Source: Celeribacter baekdonensis B30 (GTDB lineage: Bacteria > Pseudomonadota > Alphaproteobacteria > Rhodobacterales > Rhodobacteraceae). Taken from it: DNA of 64,000 nt. Below, one piece after another: positions 9,278-20,939 of this stretch. Numbering within the stretch: position 1 is the first letter of the stretch; each line of letters opens with the position of its first letter. The notes below the pieces were generated by a model. The model was not told the origin of the DNA. It saw nothing but the letters and a program-made list of their open reading frames with translations, and made no database searches. Position numbers and translations under genes: made by a program. The stretch is taken from assembly GCF_000299875.1 (NCBI RefSeq), contig NZ_AMRK01000007.1, forward strand, positions 62,001 to 126,000, in the 5' to 3' direction.

Positions 9278-10285
9278 CTACGGACGTTTGGCCGCACGCA
9301 GTGTTTCAATCGGCGTGCAGCCAAATTTTCGACGGTAATGCTCGGAGAACCGACCAAGATGAAAGAACCCAAGCGCCATGGCCACCGTCGTGACGCTTGT
9401 ATCCAGCTTGGGGTTCGACAAATCTTCCCACGCCTGTTCCAGCCGAAGATCGCGTAAAACCGTCATCGGGGCGCGGCCATATCGCGTCCGGCACATGCTT
9501 TGCAGGGTCCGAACACTGGTCCCCGCAGATTGGGCGATGTCTTCAATCATAATGGGATTTTGCAGGTTTTCTCGCATGAACTCTTCGGCACGGCGGAGGA
9601 TACGTGGGACGGGCCCAGACGCTCCACTCACCGCTGGGCCAAGATTATGGGCCTGCGTTTGTAACACCCCGATCATCAACGTGCGCTCAAGCTGACGTGC
9701 CAAAAGCGTGTCTCCGTCGACCAGATTGGTCCCTCGTTCTGCCTCACGCATCACAAAGTCTAAGACGCTCATAAAGGCACGGCCTTCGCCGCCGCGCATG
9801 TCATTGGCACCGTCAAAATGAAGCGTCTGACCAGAGGGCAAACCAAACTCGGCCCGCGCCGCATCGAGCAAGGCGGCCTTCTCAATCTGCACCTGCACTT
9901 GCACGCAGTCTTCGCTCCAGATCATGCAGGTCTGTGCATCCGGGTTGAGCACGCCGCCAAACCCGCCACCGATCTCATGTCGGTTCGGGCCATTGGCCAC
10001 CGACGCCGAGCCACGGATCGGAACCTGAAACAGATAAAACCGCTCAAGCTCGCCCGGTGCAATCAGGGTCTTTGCCCCATAGGTCATGACATTGATGGAC
10101 AGGGACCGCCCCGCAAGACGGTTGTGCCGCGCGGCAAGGCGACCGGACCCGATGGTTTCCAAACGATGATCGCAATACACCCGCGCCACGCAGTCGCGGG
10201 TTTCATCCAAATCGTCACTCGAAAACAGCGGATGCGCCCCCAGAGGCAAGCCCTCCGTTGCTGGCTGTCCATCGAAACGAGTCAT
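9278..10285 (-). CDS. AraC-family transcriptional regulator
   Basis: 335 residues. The C-terminal ~100 residues are a double helix-turn-helix (IEDIAQSAGTSVRTLQSMCRTRYG and VTTVAMALGFFHLGRFSEHYRRKFG), the standard AraC DNA-binding domain. The N-terminal ~200 residues resemble the AraC_binding_2 sensor domain. It is convergent with the ABC operon and divergent from the SDR-styAB operon, which suggests it controls one or both in response to the catabolic substrate. A 12-base palindrome lies in the divergent promoter region. Confidence 0.92.
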   Translation of the reverse strand: MTRFDGQPATEGLPLGAHPLFSSDDLDETRDCVARVYCDHRLETIGSGRLAARHNRLAGRSLSINVMTYGAKTLIAPGELERFYLFQVPIRGSASVANGPNRHEIGGGFGGVLNPDAQTCMIWSEDCVQVQVQIEKAALLDAARAEFGLPSGQTLHFDGANDMRGGEGRAFMSVLDFVMREAERGTNLVDGDTLLARQLERTLMIGVLQTQAHNLGPAVSGASGPVPRILRRAEEFMRENLQNPIMIEDIAQSAGTSVRTLQSMCRTRYGRAPMTVLRDLRLEQAWEDLSNPKLDTSVTTVAMALGFFHLGRFSEHYRRKFGCTPIETLRAAKRP

Positions 10286-10332
10286 GCGCCTCCCCTGATA
10301 TGGTCATTTAGGACGTCTGTGCGGCAGTCTAT

Positions 10333-10344
10333 TTTAGGCCTAAA
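10333..10344. promoter_or_regulatory. Palindrome in the araC/SDR divergent promoter region
   Basis: TTTAGGCCTAAA is a perfect 12-base palindrome inside the 164-base intergenic region between the AraC gene and the SDR gene, next to an AT-rich stretch that could hold -10 elements for either direction. It is a candidate operator; the binding protein is not known. Confidence 0.4.
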
Positions 10345-10449
10345 GTATATTTTTTCGCAATATGGACTCTGTCCGCGCGATCAGGATAGCGCGTTCCCCC
10401 CCACTCTCCGCAAGCTTTCTTTTATAAAACCAACAACAGGGAGCACAAA

Positions 10450-11226
10450 ATGCGTGGACTGAAAGACAAAGTCGCAATCATTCCCGGTGGTGCCACGAAA
10501 ATTGGCGTTGCCGTGGTTGACGCGTTTAAATCGTACGGCGTCAAGGTGGTCGTGGCCGATATTGACGCGGAAAATGGAGAGACGCTCAAGGGAGATGGCG
10601 TGCATTTTATCCGCGCGGATTTGCGCTCGGATGCCGATATCGACGCCCTCGTCAAAGGCACTGTCGACACATATGGCCGGATTGATTTTCTCGTCAACGT
10701 GGCGGCCACATATCTGGACAACGGGGCTGAAAGCACACGCACCGAATGGCTCGAAGCTTTGGATGTGAACCTTGTTGGGTCGGTGATGCTGATGCAAGCC
10801 GCCCGCGAACAGCTTGCGCAAAACAAAGGAGCCATTGTCAATTTTGGCTCCATCTCGGCCCGCGTTGCCCAAACGGGCCGCTGGCTTTATCCCGTGTCCA
10901 AGGCGGCGATCCTGCAATTGACCCGCAATCAGGCAATGGATCTGGCCCCCGATGGCATCCGCGTCAACGCGGTGTCCCCCGGCTGGACCTGGTCCAACAT
11001 CATGGACAATCTCACCGGCGGCGACCGCGCGAAAACCGACAAGGTTGGGGCCGACTATCATTTGTTTGATCGCGTTGGAGACCCGGAAGAGGTGGCGAAT
11101 GCCATCATGTTCCTGTGCTCAGACGAGGCCGGATTCATCACCGGCACCGATATCCGCGTCGATGGCGGCTACACCACCATGGGACCAGAGGGAAAAACCC
11201 CGGCCATCCCGCGCCTCATCGACTGA
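10450..11226 (+). CDS. Short-chain dehydrogenase/reductase
   Basis: 258 residues, a classical SDR. The cofactor loop is PGGATKIG (a variant of TGxxxGIG, residues 12-19) with an aspartate at 37 that favours NAD+. The catalytic set is Ser134, Tyr147 and Lys151 (YPVSK), and the late DEAGFITGTDIRVDGGY stretch is typical. It probably oxidises or reduces an alcohol or ketone made in the pathway served by the monooxygenase that follows 29 bases downstream with a good ribosome site. Confidence 0.92.
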   Translation: MRGLKDKVAIIPGGATKIGVAVVDAFKSYGVKVVVADIDAENGETLKGDGVHFIRADLRSDADIDALVKGTVDTYGRIDFLVNVAATYLDNGAESTRTEWLEALDVNLVGSVMLMQAAREQLAQNKGAIVNFGSISARVAQTGRWLYPVSKAAILQLTRNQAMDLAPDGIRVNAVSPGWTWSNIMDNLTGGDRAKTDKVGADYHLFDRVGDPEEVANAIMFLCSDEAGFITGTDIRVDGGYTTMGPEGKTPAIPRLID

Positions 11227-11255
11227 CGCACAGCAAAACCAACAGGAGAGACACT

Positions 11256-12497
11256 ATGAAACGCATCACAATCGTCGGCGGCGGTCAGTCCGGCCTGCAA
11301 CTTGGCATTGGCCTTTTGCAAAAGGGCTATGACGTGAAAATGATCCAAGATCGCACCGCAGGTGAGATCGCCAACGGGCGCGTGACCTCATCGCAATGTC
11401 AGTTCGACGCCGCCCTCACGTTGGAGCGCGATCTTGGCATCAACTTTTGGGAAGACGACTGCCCGCCCGTGGAAGGCATTTCCTTTTCCGTCCCCAATCC
11501 CGAAGGGCCGGGCAAGGTCATCGAATGGTCCTCGCGTCTGGATCAAAAGGCCCAATCCATCGACCAAAGGGTGAAAATGCCACGTTGGCTTGCGGAGTTC
11601 GAACGTTTGGGCGGCAAGTTGATCATCACGCAGGCCGACATCCCGATGCTCGAAGTCGAAGCAAAATCCGCCGATTTGGTGATTGTCGCCTCTGGCAAAG
11701 GCGACATCGGCAAGCTGTTTGAACGGGATGCGGAGCGGTCGCCCTTTGACGCGCCACAACGCGCGCTGGCGCTGACTTATGTGCATGGCATGACGCCCCG
11801 CGACAATTTTTCGGCCGTCAGTTTCAACCTCATTCCCGGTGTCGGCGAATATTTCGTATTTCCCGCGCTGACCAAGTCTGGTCCCTGCGAAATCATGGTG
11901 TTTGAAGGCGTGCCGGGGGGGCCGATGGATTGCTGGCGCAATGTCAAAACCCCCGCTGAACATCTTGCCCAATCGAAGGACATTCTCAGCACGTTCTTGC
12001 CTTGGGAAGCGGATCGGTGCCGCAACATCGAGCTCACGGACGAAGACGGTATCCTTGCCGGGCGGTTCCCGCCGACCGTACGCAAACCTGTGGGTACGCT
12101 GCCCTCTGGGGCGCTGGTTTTGGGGATGGGCGATGCGGTCTGTCTCAACGATCCGATCACGGGTCAGGGCGCGAACAACGCCGCCAAGGCGGCTGGTGTT
12201 TACCTGGATGCGATCTTGCGCCATGGCGAACAGCATGGCGATCATCCCTTTGACGCCGCTTGGATGCAGGCCACGTTTGAGCGGTTTTGGCAGTATGCCC
12301 AATGGGTTGTGCGTTGGACCAATATGATGCTGTTGCCACCGCCGCCTTTCGTGCTGGACATCATGGGCTCGGCGCAGGTGCTGCCGGGACTGGCGCATCG
12401 CATCGCCAATGGGTTTGATGACCCACGCGATTTCTTCCCGTGGTTTGCCGATCCGACCGCCGCGCAAGAGTATCTTACAAGCCTGCAGGCGGCGTGA
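11256..12497 (+). CDS. Styrene/indole monooxygenase-type flavoprotein (StyA-like)
   Basis: 413 residues from the ATG at 11256 (AGGAGAG 6 bases upstream); longer in-frame starts would lie inside the SDR gene. The N-terminus has the FAD-binding GGGQSGLQLGIGL motif (8-20) and the later GDAVCLNDPITGQGANNA block that contacts FAD in group E flavoprotein monooxygenases. Such enzymes use FADH2 from a separate reductase to epoxidise styrene or hydroxylate indole. The reductase gene is next, which supports a two-component system. The physiological substrate is not shown; an aryl alkene, indole or related heterocycle is likely. Confidence 0.88.
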   Translation: MKRITIVGGGQSGLQLGIGLLQKGYDVKMIQDRTAGEIANGRVTSSQCQFDAALTLERDLGINFWEDDCPPVEGISFSVPNPEGPGKVIEWSSRLDQKAQSIDQRVKMPRWLAEFERLGGKLIITQADIPMLEVEAKSADLVIVASGKGDIGKLFERDAERSPFDAPQRALALTYVHGMTPRDNFSAVSFNLIPGVGEYFVFPALTKSGPCEIMVFEGVPGGPMDCWRNVKTPAEHLAQSKDILSTFLPWEADRCRNIELTDEDGILAGRFPPTVRKPVGTLPSGALVLGMGDAVCLNDPITGQGANNAAKAAGVYLDAILRHGEQHGDHPFDAAWMQATFERFWQYAQWVVRWTNMMLLPPPPFVLDIMGSAQVLPGLAHRIANGFDDPRDFFPWFADPTAAQEYLTSLQAA

Positions 12498-12498
12498 C

Positions 12499-12990
12499 AT
12501 GACCATCGACACAGCAACCTTTCGCGCCACAATGGGGCTGTTTCCGGGGGCCGTGACCTTGATCACAACCGGAACCGGCGAGATGCGGCGCGGCATCACT
12601 GCCACGGCGGTCTGTTCGGTCAGCGATGCCCCGCCAAGCCTTTTGGTTTGTGTCAACAACCGGACTGGCACCTGTTCGGAAATCACCCGCTCCGGTCGTT
12701 TTAGCGTGCACCTGTTGGCCCAACACCAAAGTGATGTCGCCATGACCTTTGCCGGGGCAAATGGGCACAGCGGGATTGCCAAGTTCGACCTTGGCGACTG
12801 GCAAGAGTGCCCGCGCGGATTGCCGCGTCTGCCGGGAGCGCTCGCCAGCCTGTCTTGTGATGTGTTGACCGAAACAGACTCCGGCACCCATCGGATTTTC
12901 ATCGGCCGCATCGAAGATGTCGTTCAGACCGCAGGAGACCCTTTGATCTACGCAGGGGCCCAGTTTCATCGGCTGCAAAAAGTCGCCTGA
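12499..12990 (+). CDS. Flavin reductase of the two-component monooxygenase (StyB-like)
   Basis: 163 residues from the ATG at 12499, one base after the StyA-like stop. The sequence is a typical short flavin reductase (MGLFPGAVTLITTG, GITATAVCSVSDAPPSLLVCVN, then a conserved TCSEITRSGRFSVHLL block). It reduces FAD with NADH and hands FADH2 to the monooxygenase. It ends the operon just before a strong terminator. Confidence 0.9.
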   Translation: MTIDTATFRATMGLFPGAVTLITTGTGEMRRGITATAVCSVSDAPPSLLVCVNNRTGTCSEITRSGRFSVHLLAQHQSDVAMTFAGANGHSGIAKFDLGDWQECPRGLPRLPGALASLSCDVLTETDSGTHRIFIGRIEDVVQTAGDPLIYAGAQFHRLQKVA

Positions 12991-13002
12991 CGTCACAAAC
13001 AT

Positions 13003-13032
13003 AAAGAGGCCAACCCGAAGGCTGGCCTCTTT
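13003..13032 (+). terminator. Terminator after styAB
   Basis: AAAGAGGCCA and TGGCCTCTTT form a perfect ten-pair stem around a ten-base loop, with A and T tracts at the two sides. It lies 12 bases after the flavin reductase stop. The symmetry lets it work in both directions and separates this operon from the minus-strand genes beyond. Confidence 0.85.
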
Positions 13033-13039
13033 GGATCCC

Positions 13040-13172
13040 GCAAAACTTTTAGACCTCGGAAGAGGACGGCTTGCGAATGTGGTATTGCTTCATCTCGCGA
13101 TAAAACGTCGGGCGAGAAATCCCCAGAACCGCCGCAACCCGCGTCAGGTTGCCGTTCTCCGAAATCATCGTT
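13040..13172. repeat. Left direct repeat flanking the thiamin region
   Basis: This 133-base stretch is about 90% identical (13 mismatches by eye) to 20807-20939, in the same orientation. The right copy is the 3' end of the intact activator gene. The two copies bracket a 7.6-kb segment with the nucleotidyltransferase and thi operon. Confidence 0.85.
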
Positions 13173-13175
13173 TGG
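13049..13175 (-). pseudogene. Truncated C-terminus of a Fis-type regulator (MimR-like remnant)
   Basis: On the minus strand this stretch encodes about 41 residues of a Fis-type helix-turn-helix (NLTRVAAVLGISRPTFYREM, then a short tail and a TAG stop). It matches the last 41 codons of the activator gene at 20816-22843 with only a few changes, and the homology runs about 9 bases past the stop codon. Upstream of position 13175 the similarity ends abruptly and no start or AAA+ domain is present. It is a dead fragment left by duplication or recombination. Confidence 0.85.
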
Positions 13176-13218
13176 TGCCAACCCGCCCAATCCAACACAT
13201 ATCAGCGGACTTAGGGGT

Positions 13219-14313
13219 CTATCCCGCCTCGCACGCCATCAGGATGTCGCGTGTGACGGGCATACGTTCCAACGTCCGTGCGATCCTCTCACGCCATTTG
13301 GGACCGCGCGCCAGTGCGTCCTCATAGGCATCCCAAATGTCGGAAGGACGATCCTCGGACATGGTCTCAATAAGGAACGCCGCCTGCTGACGGTCTTTTT
13401 CTGCCTTGAGGGACTGAGGCCCGTCACGACGACGGTCTGCCACGATCAGTTTGTGGATGGCGAATTTCTCGGGCCGCGGAATCTGCACAAGAATCCCATC
13501 ACGATAGAGCGCAACCACATGGATCGGGTCCGAAATCAGGTAATTCAGGTGATGCAGCGCCCGCGCCTTGACGCCCAGAGCGGGGAGATCGCGAATGCCT
13601 TCGGCGGCATCAAAGGACGGGGTGAGAAATTCAATCATCATCCCCGTCTTGCCGCTCTGTCGCCACCGCCAGACACTGTCACGATCAAGGCCCTGAACAG
13701 GATCGAATTTGAGCGCCGAAAAGGTCTGGGCCAGCGATGGTTCGACCGCGTCTTGCAAGGCAACCGACAGGCGTTCGAATTGCGCGATGTCTATATCCCC
13801 GGTGTTGGCCACGCTGCCAAGGGGAAGAGTGGCGCCAAGCTCTCCCTCCATCAGACGAAAGGCATTTGTCCCGATCAGGGTGCCACCCAGCCGGAATGTG
13901 CCGACCTTTGCCATGGCGAGCAGCAACCCGCCCGTTCCGCGATCGACCGGGGTCATACCCTCGGCGCGCAGCAGACGCGCAAGCCGCGCGCGTTCCAGCT
14001 TGCGCTCTGCGGCCCGTTCGCGAAGCTCATTCATGCGGTCCACACGAGTGCGCGTCTCGGCGCTGTCCGGCCCGATATACCAGAACTTGACAGAGGTGCC
14101 GATTTTTTCGGCCGCGTACCAATAAACCTTGCCACCGCGCTCCTTGGTAACAAGCGAGCCACGCACATTCGCGACCATATCGTCTTTCAGAAGACGCAAG
14201 AGATCACTATAGGCAGACCGTGCCACTGAACTTAGATTTGCCACTTTGGCCCCCGCTGTCACATGCACGGTAAACTTATATCTTTCGGTTTGCCGTGACA
14301 ATCGGTAAACCAA
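13219..14313 (-). CDS. GSU2403-type nucleotidyltransferase-fold protein
   Basis: 364 residues. The centre has a nucleotidyltransferase signature, a glycine pair at 143-144 (FRLGGTLIGTNAF) and acidic residues at 173-175 (TGDIDIAQF), matching the hG[GS]..Dh[DE]h pattern of minimal nucleotidyltransferases. Residues 90-120 are helical and charged. It resembles the GSU2403 family of uncharacterised proteins. The substrate is unknown; relatives include RNA- or protein-modifying enzymes and toxins such as AbiEii. It stands alone, and I see no partner antitoxin gene. The start is uncertain since no strong ribosome site is evident. Confidence 0.7.
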   Translation of the reverse strand: MVYRLSRQTERYKFTVHVTAGAKVANLSSVARSAYSDLLRLLKDDMVANVRGSLVTKERGGKVYWYAAEKIGTSVKFWYIGPDSAETRTRVDRMNELRERAAERKLERARLARLLRAEGMTPVDRGTGGLLLAMAKVGTFRLGGTLIGTNAFRLMEGELGATLPLGSVANTGDIDIAQFERLSVALQDAVEPSLAQTFSALKFDPVQGLDRDSVWRWRQSGKTGMMIEFLTPSFDAAEGIRDLPALGVKARALHHLNYLISDPIHVVALYRDGILVQIPRPEKFAIHKLIVADRRRDGPQSLKAEKDRQQAAFLIETMSEDRPSDIWDAYEDALARGPKWRERIARTLERMPVTRDILMACEAG

Positions 14314-14385
14314 TTTATTTACGCTTACCGATCAGGTCTTCTTCCGTCCCGGAACTGTCCGAAACATTCAGATGCGCTTTGATCA

Positions 14386-15147
14386 TCAGGGGCGGACGGT
14401 AAGTTTTTCACCCAGATCAAGCGCTTCTTGGGCGACCAACAGGGCATCATGGACATGGTGTTTTGCGGCGGTCACCGCATCAACAAGACTGGCACCCTGT
14501 GCCAGATGCACCGCGATGGCACTGGCCAATCGGCACCCGGTCCCTCTGAGCGTGGCATCAATCCGGGGCGCCGTGAAGGCCACACATGGGACACCTAGGC
14601 GATACAGGTGATCGACGCTGACGGGGCCTTCCGCATGCCCCCCCTTGACCAGAACCGCCCCACATCCCCGTTGCAAAAGCCGCTCGACACAGGCGCTATG
14701 ATCGCCCTCCGGGACGCCAAGGCGGCGCGCCAAAGCGGCCAGTTCCGGCACGTTCGGTGTCAACAGGTCGACCTTTGGCAACAGCCGGTCCAATAAGGCC
14801 GTGACACCAAGATCATCCAGCAACATGTGACCGGAACTGGACATCAGCACCGGGTCCAAAACGCACGGGGCGCGGGGCACAGCAGCGGCGACCGCCTCGA
14901 CGATCCCTGCCCTGCCCAGCATGCCAATTTTGACCGCGCTCACCGGACCGGCGATGGCGATTTGATCCGTCACAACCTTGGGTGGGACGGCGTGCACGGC
15001 GGTGACGGCGCGGTCGCTTTGGGCGGTCACCGCGGTGACGGCAACGCGCGCGGTGCCGTTTAGGGCGTGCACCGTCGCACTGTCGCGCAACACCCCTGCC
15101 CCGCCGCTTGAATCCAGACCCCCAATGCAGAGAACAACCCCACTCAC
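14386..15147 (-). CDS. thiD: Hydroxymethylpyrimidine (phosphate) kinase
   Basis: 253 residues from a GTG start at 15147 that overlaps the thiF stop (GTGA). The start is set by this coupling and by the first conserved block, VVLCIGGLDSSGGAGV, at the very N-terminus. ThiD phosphorylates HMP and HMP-P to HMP-PP for thiamin synthesis; conserved elements are the GGLDSSGGAG substrate loop, VLDPVLMSSSGHMLL and the ATP-site region LLVKGGH-like VLVKGGHAEG. It is the last gene of the thi operon. Confidence 0.9.
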   Translation of the reverse strand: MSGVVLCIGGLDSSGGAGVLRDSATVHALNGTARVAVTAVTAQSDRAVTAVHAVPPKVVTDQIAIAGPVSAVKIGMLGRAGIVEAVAAAVPRAPCVLDPVLMSSSGHMLLDDLGVTALLDRLLPKVDLLTPNVPELAALARRLGVPEGDHSACVERLLQRGCGAVLVKGGHAEGPVSVDHLYRLGVPCVAFTAPRIDATLRGTGCRLASAIAVHLAQGASLVDAVTAAKHHVHDALLVAQEALDLGEKLTVRP

Positions 15148-16055
15148 ATTCCGTCTCCAACGATGGCAACCCGGTGATGCCCAAGCGCGGCACACCGTTT
15201 GGCCGCCCGCCACGCCCGTAGACCTGATTTGCAAATGAAAACCACGCGCTGTCCCGGCGTGGGTTGTGGGTCGGCTGTGGCGGTGGTCCGCAGGTCGATG
15301 ACCAAATCCTCCGGGGAGATATGCGCGGGGGCCAAAATTTCCGGCACCACATCCGGTTCTGGCGCGCCATCAAAGCGAAACCCGCTCACATGCCACTGCG
15401 CCAGATCGAGCGACAAAAGCTGGCCCAAAGGCGAAGGCTTTAGCCCCAACAGAACCGACAATGCCATCTGCGCCTGAAGCGCGCCGAGCATCGCAACGAC
15501 CGGTCCCATCACGCCGGTGTCTGAACAGCTCCCAAGCCGCGAGGGCAGATCGGGAAACACCGCGCGCAGACTGGGCGCGCCGCCGCAAAACCCGCCAACA
15601 TAGCCCTGACGCGCCAACACCGAGGCGCTGATCAACGGGCGTTCAACCGCGAGACAAAGATCGGAGAGCGCATAGCTGGTGGCAAAACTGTCCGCGGCAT
15701 CGACGATCACATCGGCCTGCGCCATGAGGTCGGGGGCATTGCCCGGATCAAGCCGGGTGACATGGGCAATGAAACGCCCGTCGGGGTTGAGCGCGCTGAG
15801 ACTCTGCGCGGCAACTTCGGCTTTGGGTTGGGCCAAATCAGACATCCGAAACAGGGTCTGACGGTGCAGGTTGCTTTCCTCCACATGATCGGGGTCTACG
15901 ATGTCGATCCGCCCGACCCCCGCCCCGGCCAAAAGCGGCAAAACGGTGGAGCCAAGCCCGCCCGCCCCCACCACCAAAACCCGCGCAGCGGCCAACCGGG
16001 CCTGCCCGACCGCGCCGATTTCGGGCAGGATTTCCTGCCGTGCATAGCGGTTCAT
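15144..16055 (-). CDS. thiF: ThiF-type adenylyltransferase with C-terminal rhodanese-like domain
   Basis: 303 residues from the ATG at 16055, which overlaps the thiE stop (ATGA). Residues 28-45 hold the ATP loop GAGGLGSTVLPLLAGAG of the ThiF/MoeB/E1 family. ThiF adenylates the C-terminal glycine of ThiS so that sulfur can be loaded. The last ~75 residues (RVVFICKSGLRAWRAAKR, with Cys275) look like a rhodanese domain, which would supply the persulfide. The ThiF-rhodanese fusion fits the lack of a separate ThiI or rhodanese gene here. Confidence 0.88.
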   Translation of the reverse strand: MNRYARQEILPEIGAVGQARLAAARVLVVGAGGLGSTVLPLLAGAGVGRIDIVDPDHVEESNLHRQTLFRMSDLAQPKAEVAAQSLSALNPDGRFIAHVTRLDPGNAPDLMAQADVIVDAADSFATSYALSDLCLAVERPLISASVLARQGYVGGFCGGAPSLRAVFPDLPSRLGSCSDTGVMGPVVAMLGALQAQMALSVLLGLKPSPLGQLLSLDLAQWHVSGFRFDGAPEPDVVPEILAPAHISPEDLVIDLRTTATADPQPTPGQRVVFICKSGLRAWRAAKRCAALGHHRVAIVGDGM

Positions 16056-16657
16056 CGCCAAGCCTCCGTGGCCCTGATCCAGTCGCAACAGCGCGTTTCG
16101 GGATCAGCCGCCTGTGCGATATCCGTCACCACCGCGGCACTGTCCGCCCCGGCGGCAAACAGCCCCGGCAATCGTTCGGTCGTCAGCCCGCCGATCCCGA
16201 CCAGCGGCACGTCACCCGCCGCGCGTTTCCACTTGGTCACACGTTCCAGCCCTTGCGGACCCCATGGCATTTTTTTGAGGAGCGTCGGATAGACCGGGCC
16301 AAGCGCGACATAGGCCGGATCACACGACAGGGCGCGCTCCAGTTCCGCCTCATCATGGGTGGACAGGCCAACGGCGATGCCCGCACGACGCAGGGCGGCA
16401 AAATCCGCGCTGTCCATATCCTCTTGACCCAGATGGACAAAGGAACAATTGAGATCAAGCGCCGCTTGCCAGTGATCGTTGACCACAAGCTGGGCGCGAT
16501 GCACGGCGCAAAAGTCGCGGGCACGGCGGATTTGACGATGGATTTCCGCCTCCGCCTGGTCTTTGATCCTGAGTTGAACGAGGCGGACCCCATGGGGGAC
16601 GAGCAATTCGATCTGACTGACATGGCCGACGATTAGGTAAAACGGATCAAGTTTCAT
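16052..16657 (-). CDS. thiE: Thiamine phosphate synthase
   Basis: 201 residues, typical for ThiE. Recognisable blocks are [10 protein letters not shown] near the N-terminus (substrate pyrophosphate contact), the central [11 protein letters not shown], the [15 protein letters not shown] motif and the late VALGPVYPT and [27 protein letters not shown] phosphate-binding region. It joins HMP-PP to thiazole phosphate. Both ends overlap neighbours by ATGA, showing tight coupling within the operon. Confidence 0.92.
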   Translation of the reverse strand: MKLDPFYLIVGHVSQIELLVPHGVRLVQLRIKDQAEAEIHRQIRRARDFCAVHRAQLVVNDHWQAALDLNCSFVHLGQEDMDSADFAALRRAGIAVGLSTHDEAELERALSCDPAYVALGPVYPTLLKKMPWGPQGLERVTKWKRAAGDVPLVGIGGLTTERLPGLFAAGADSAAVVTDIAQAADPETRCCDWIRATEAWR

Positions 16658-17415
16658 GCCAACAACTCCGCCATGCCAAACACCGGCGTGGACGCATGGG
16701 CCATGTCGCGCGCGGGCATCAAACCCGCCTCTCGCGCCAAACGTCCCGCCGTGATTGCGTCCGAAAAGGCCCGCGCCATCGCCACCGGGTCAAGCGCCTT
16801 GGCCACGGCGGTGTTCAACAGCACCGCGTCAAAGCCCATTTCCATCGCCTGCATGGCCTGAGACGGCGCGCCGATCCCGGCGTCGATCACCAAAGGCACC
16901 TGTGGAAAATGCGCCCGCATGGCACGCAGCCCACCGATGTTGCGCAGCCCCTGCCCTGACCCAATCGGCGCACCCCATGGCATCAACACGCGACACCCGG
17001 CCTCGATCAGCTTCTCCCCCACGATCAGATCTTCGGTCGTGTAGGGAAAGACATCGAACCCATCCGCACATAAAATGCGTGCGGCCTCAACCAGAGCAAA
17101 GGGATCGGGCTGCAACGTGTCGGCATGGCCGATCACTTCGAGCTTGATCCAAGGCGTGCCAAACAGCTCGCGCGCCATATGGGCGGTGGTCACGGCCTCG
17201 CGGACCGTATGGCACCCTGCAGTGTTGGGCAAAATCCGGCAGCCGCTGTCCTGAAGAATATCACGGAATCCGCTGCCCCCCGGCCCTTCGCGGCGCAACG
17301 AGACGGTGATGACCTCCGCGTCAGAGGCCGAAATGGCCGCACGCAGCACCTCGGGCGAAGGGTATTGTGCCGTGCCGAGCATCAAACGGGTGTTGAGGTC
17401 TATGCCATAAAACAT
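16654..17415 (-). CDS. thiG: Thiazole synthase
   Basis: 253 residues from the ATG at 17415 (preceded by AGGGAGGAT). Expected ThiG features are present: [42 protein letters not shown] with the catalytic lysine region KLEVIGH downstream, [14 protein letters not shown] and [19 protein letters not shown]. It condenses dehydroglycine, deoxyxylulose-5-phosphate and ThiS-thiocarboxylate into the thiazole. It lies one base after thiS. Confidence 0.95.
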   Translation of the reverse strand: MFYGIDLNTRLMLGTAQYPSPEVLRAAISASDAEVITVSLRREGPGGSGFRDILQDSGCRILPNTAGCHTVREAVTTAHMARELFGTPWIKLEVIGHADTLQPDPFALVEAARILCADGFDVFPYTTEDLIVGEKLIEAGCRVLMPWGAPIGSGQGLRNIGGLRAMRAHFPQVPLVIDAGIGAPSQAMQAMEMGFDAVLLNTAVAKALDPVAMARAFSDAITAGRLAREAGLMPARDMAHASTPVFGMAELLA

Positions 17416-17416
17416 T

Positions 17417-17603
17417 CTATCCTCCCTGCATCGGCGCGAGGAGTTCAACCTTTGCGCCTGGGGTGAGCGGGGTCGATGCCCGCGCCGCGCAGGGCACGAA
17501 CTGCCCATTGAGCGCGGTGGCGACTGCGGCCGCCTCAATACCGGTTTCGACAATCAAATCGGCCAGTGTCGGCGCAGCCGTTTCATGGGATGCACCATTC
17601 AAG

Positions 17604-17614
<11 letters not shown>
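17417..17614 (-). CDS. thiS: Sulfur carrier protein ThiS
   Basis: 65 residues from the ATG at 17614, which lies inside the 3' end of thiO. It has the ubiquitin-like fold pattern and ends in the diagnostic Gly-Gly (LAPMQGG) that ThiF adenylates and converts to a thiocarboxylate. The start is supported by the MRIDLNG opening strand of ThiS. It is too short to be judged from length alone, but the tail and operon position are decisive. Confidence 0.93.
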
Positions 17615-20600
<2,986 letters not shown>

Positions 20601-20815
20601 TAGTGGTATTAACGAAATGCCGTGGCGTCCTGTCAACCGATAAGTTACGGCGAAGGCGTAGACCGGCTTGCACACGCGCCTGTCACCCGCTGATGCGGGC
20701 AACAGATTTTCTGGGCTATCTCATTGAATATACGACTGATCCAACAACGAAAAGCCGGGGTTCGCAAGCGGGTGCGTCCTCATTTGGAGTGACTGCTTTG
20801 CATGTTGCAAAACTC
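20601..20815. other. Intergenic region between riboswitch and activator gene
   Basis: This stretch should hold the thi operon promoter just upstream of 20600 on the minus strand and the 3' flank of the activator gene. No reading frame with recognisable content is seen. The last 9 bases belong to the direct repeat shared with 13040-13172. Confidence 0.5.
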
Positions 20816-20939
20816 TTAGGCGTCGGAAGAGAGCGCCTTGCGAATATGGTACTGCTTCATCTTGCGATAAAGCGTCGGGCGAGAAATCCCCAGAACCGCC
20901 GCAACCCGCGTCAAGTTGCCGTTTTCCGAAATCATCGTC
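20807..20939. repeat. Right direct repeat flanking the thiamin region
   Basis: This is the parental copy of the repeat at 13040-13172. It covers the last 41 codons and stop of the sigma-54 activator gene. Same orientation, about 90% identical. Confidence 0.85.
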
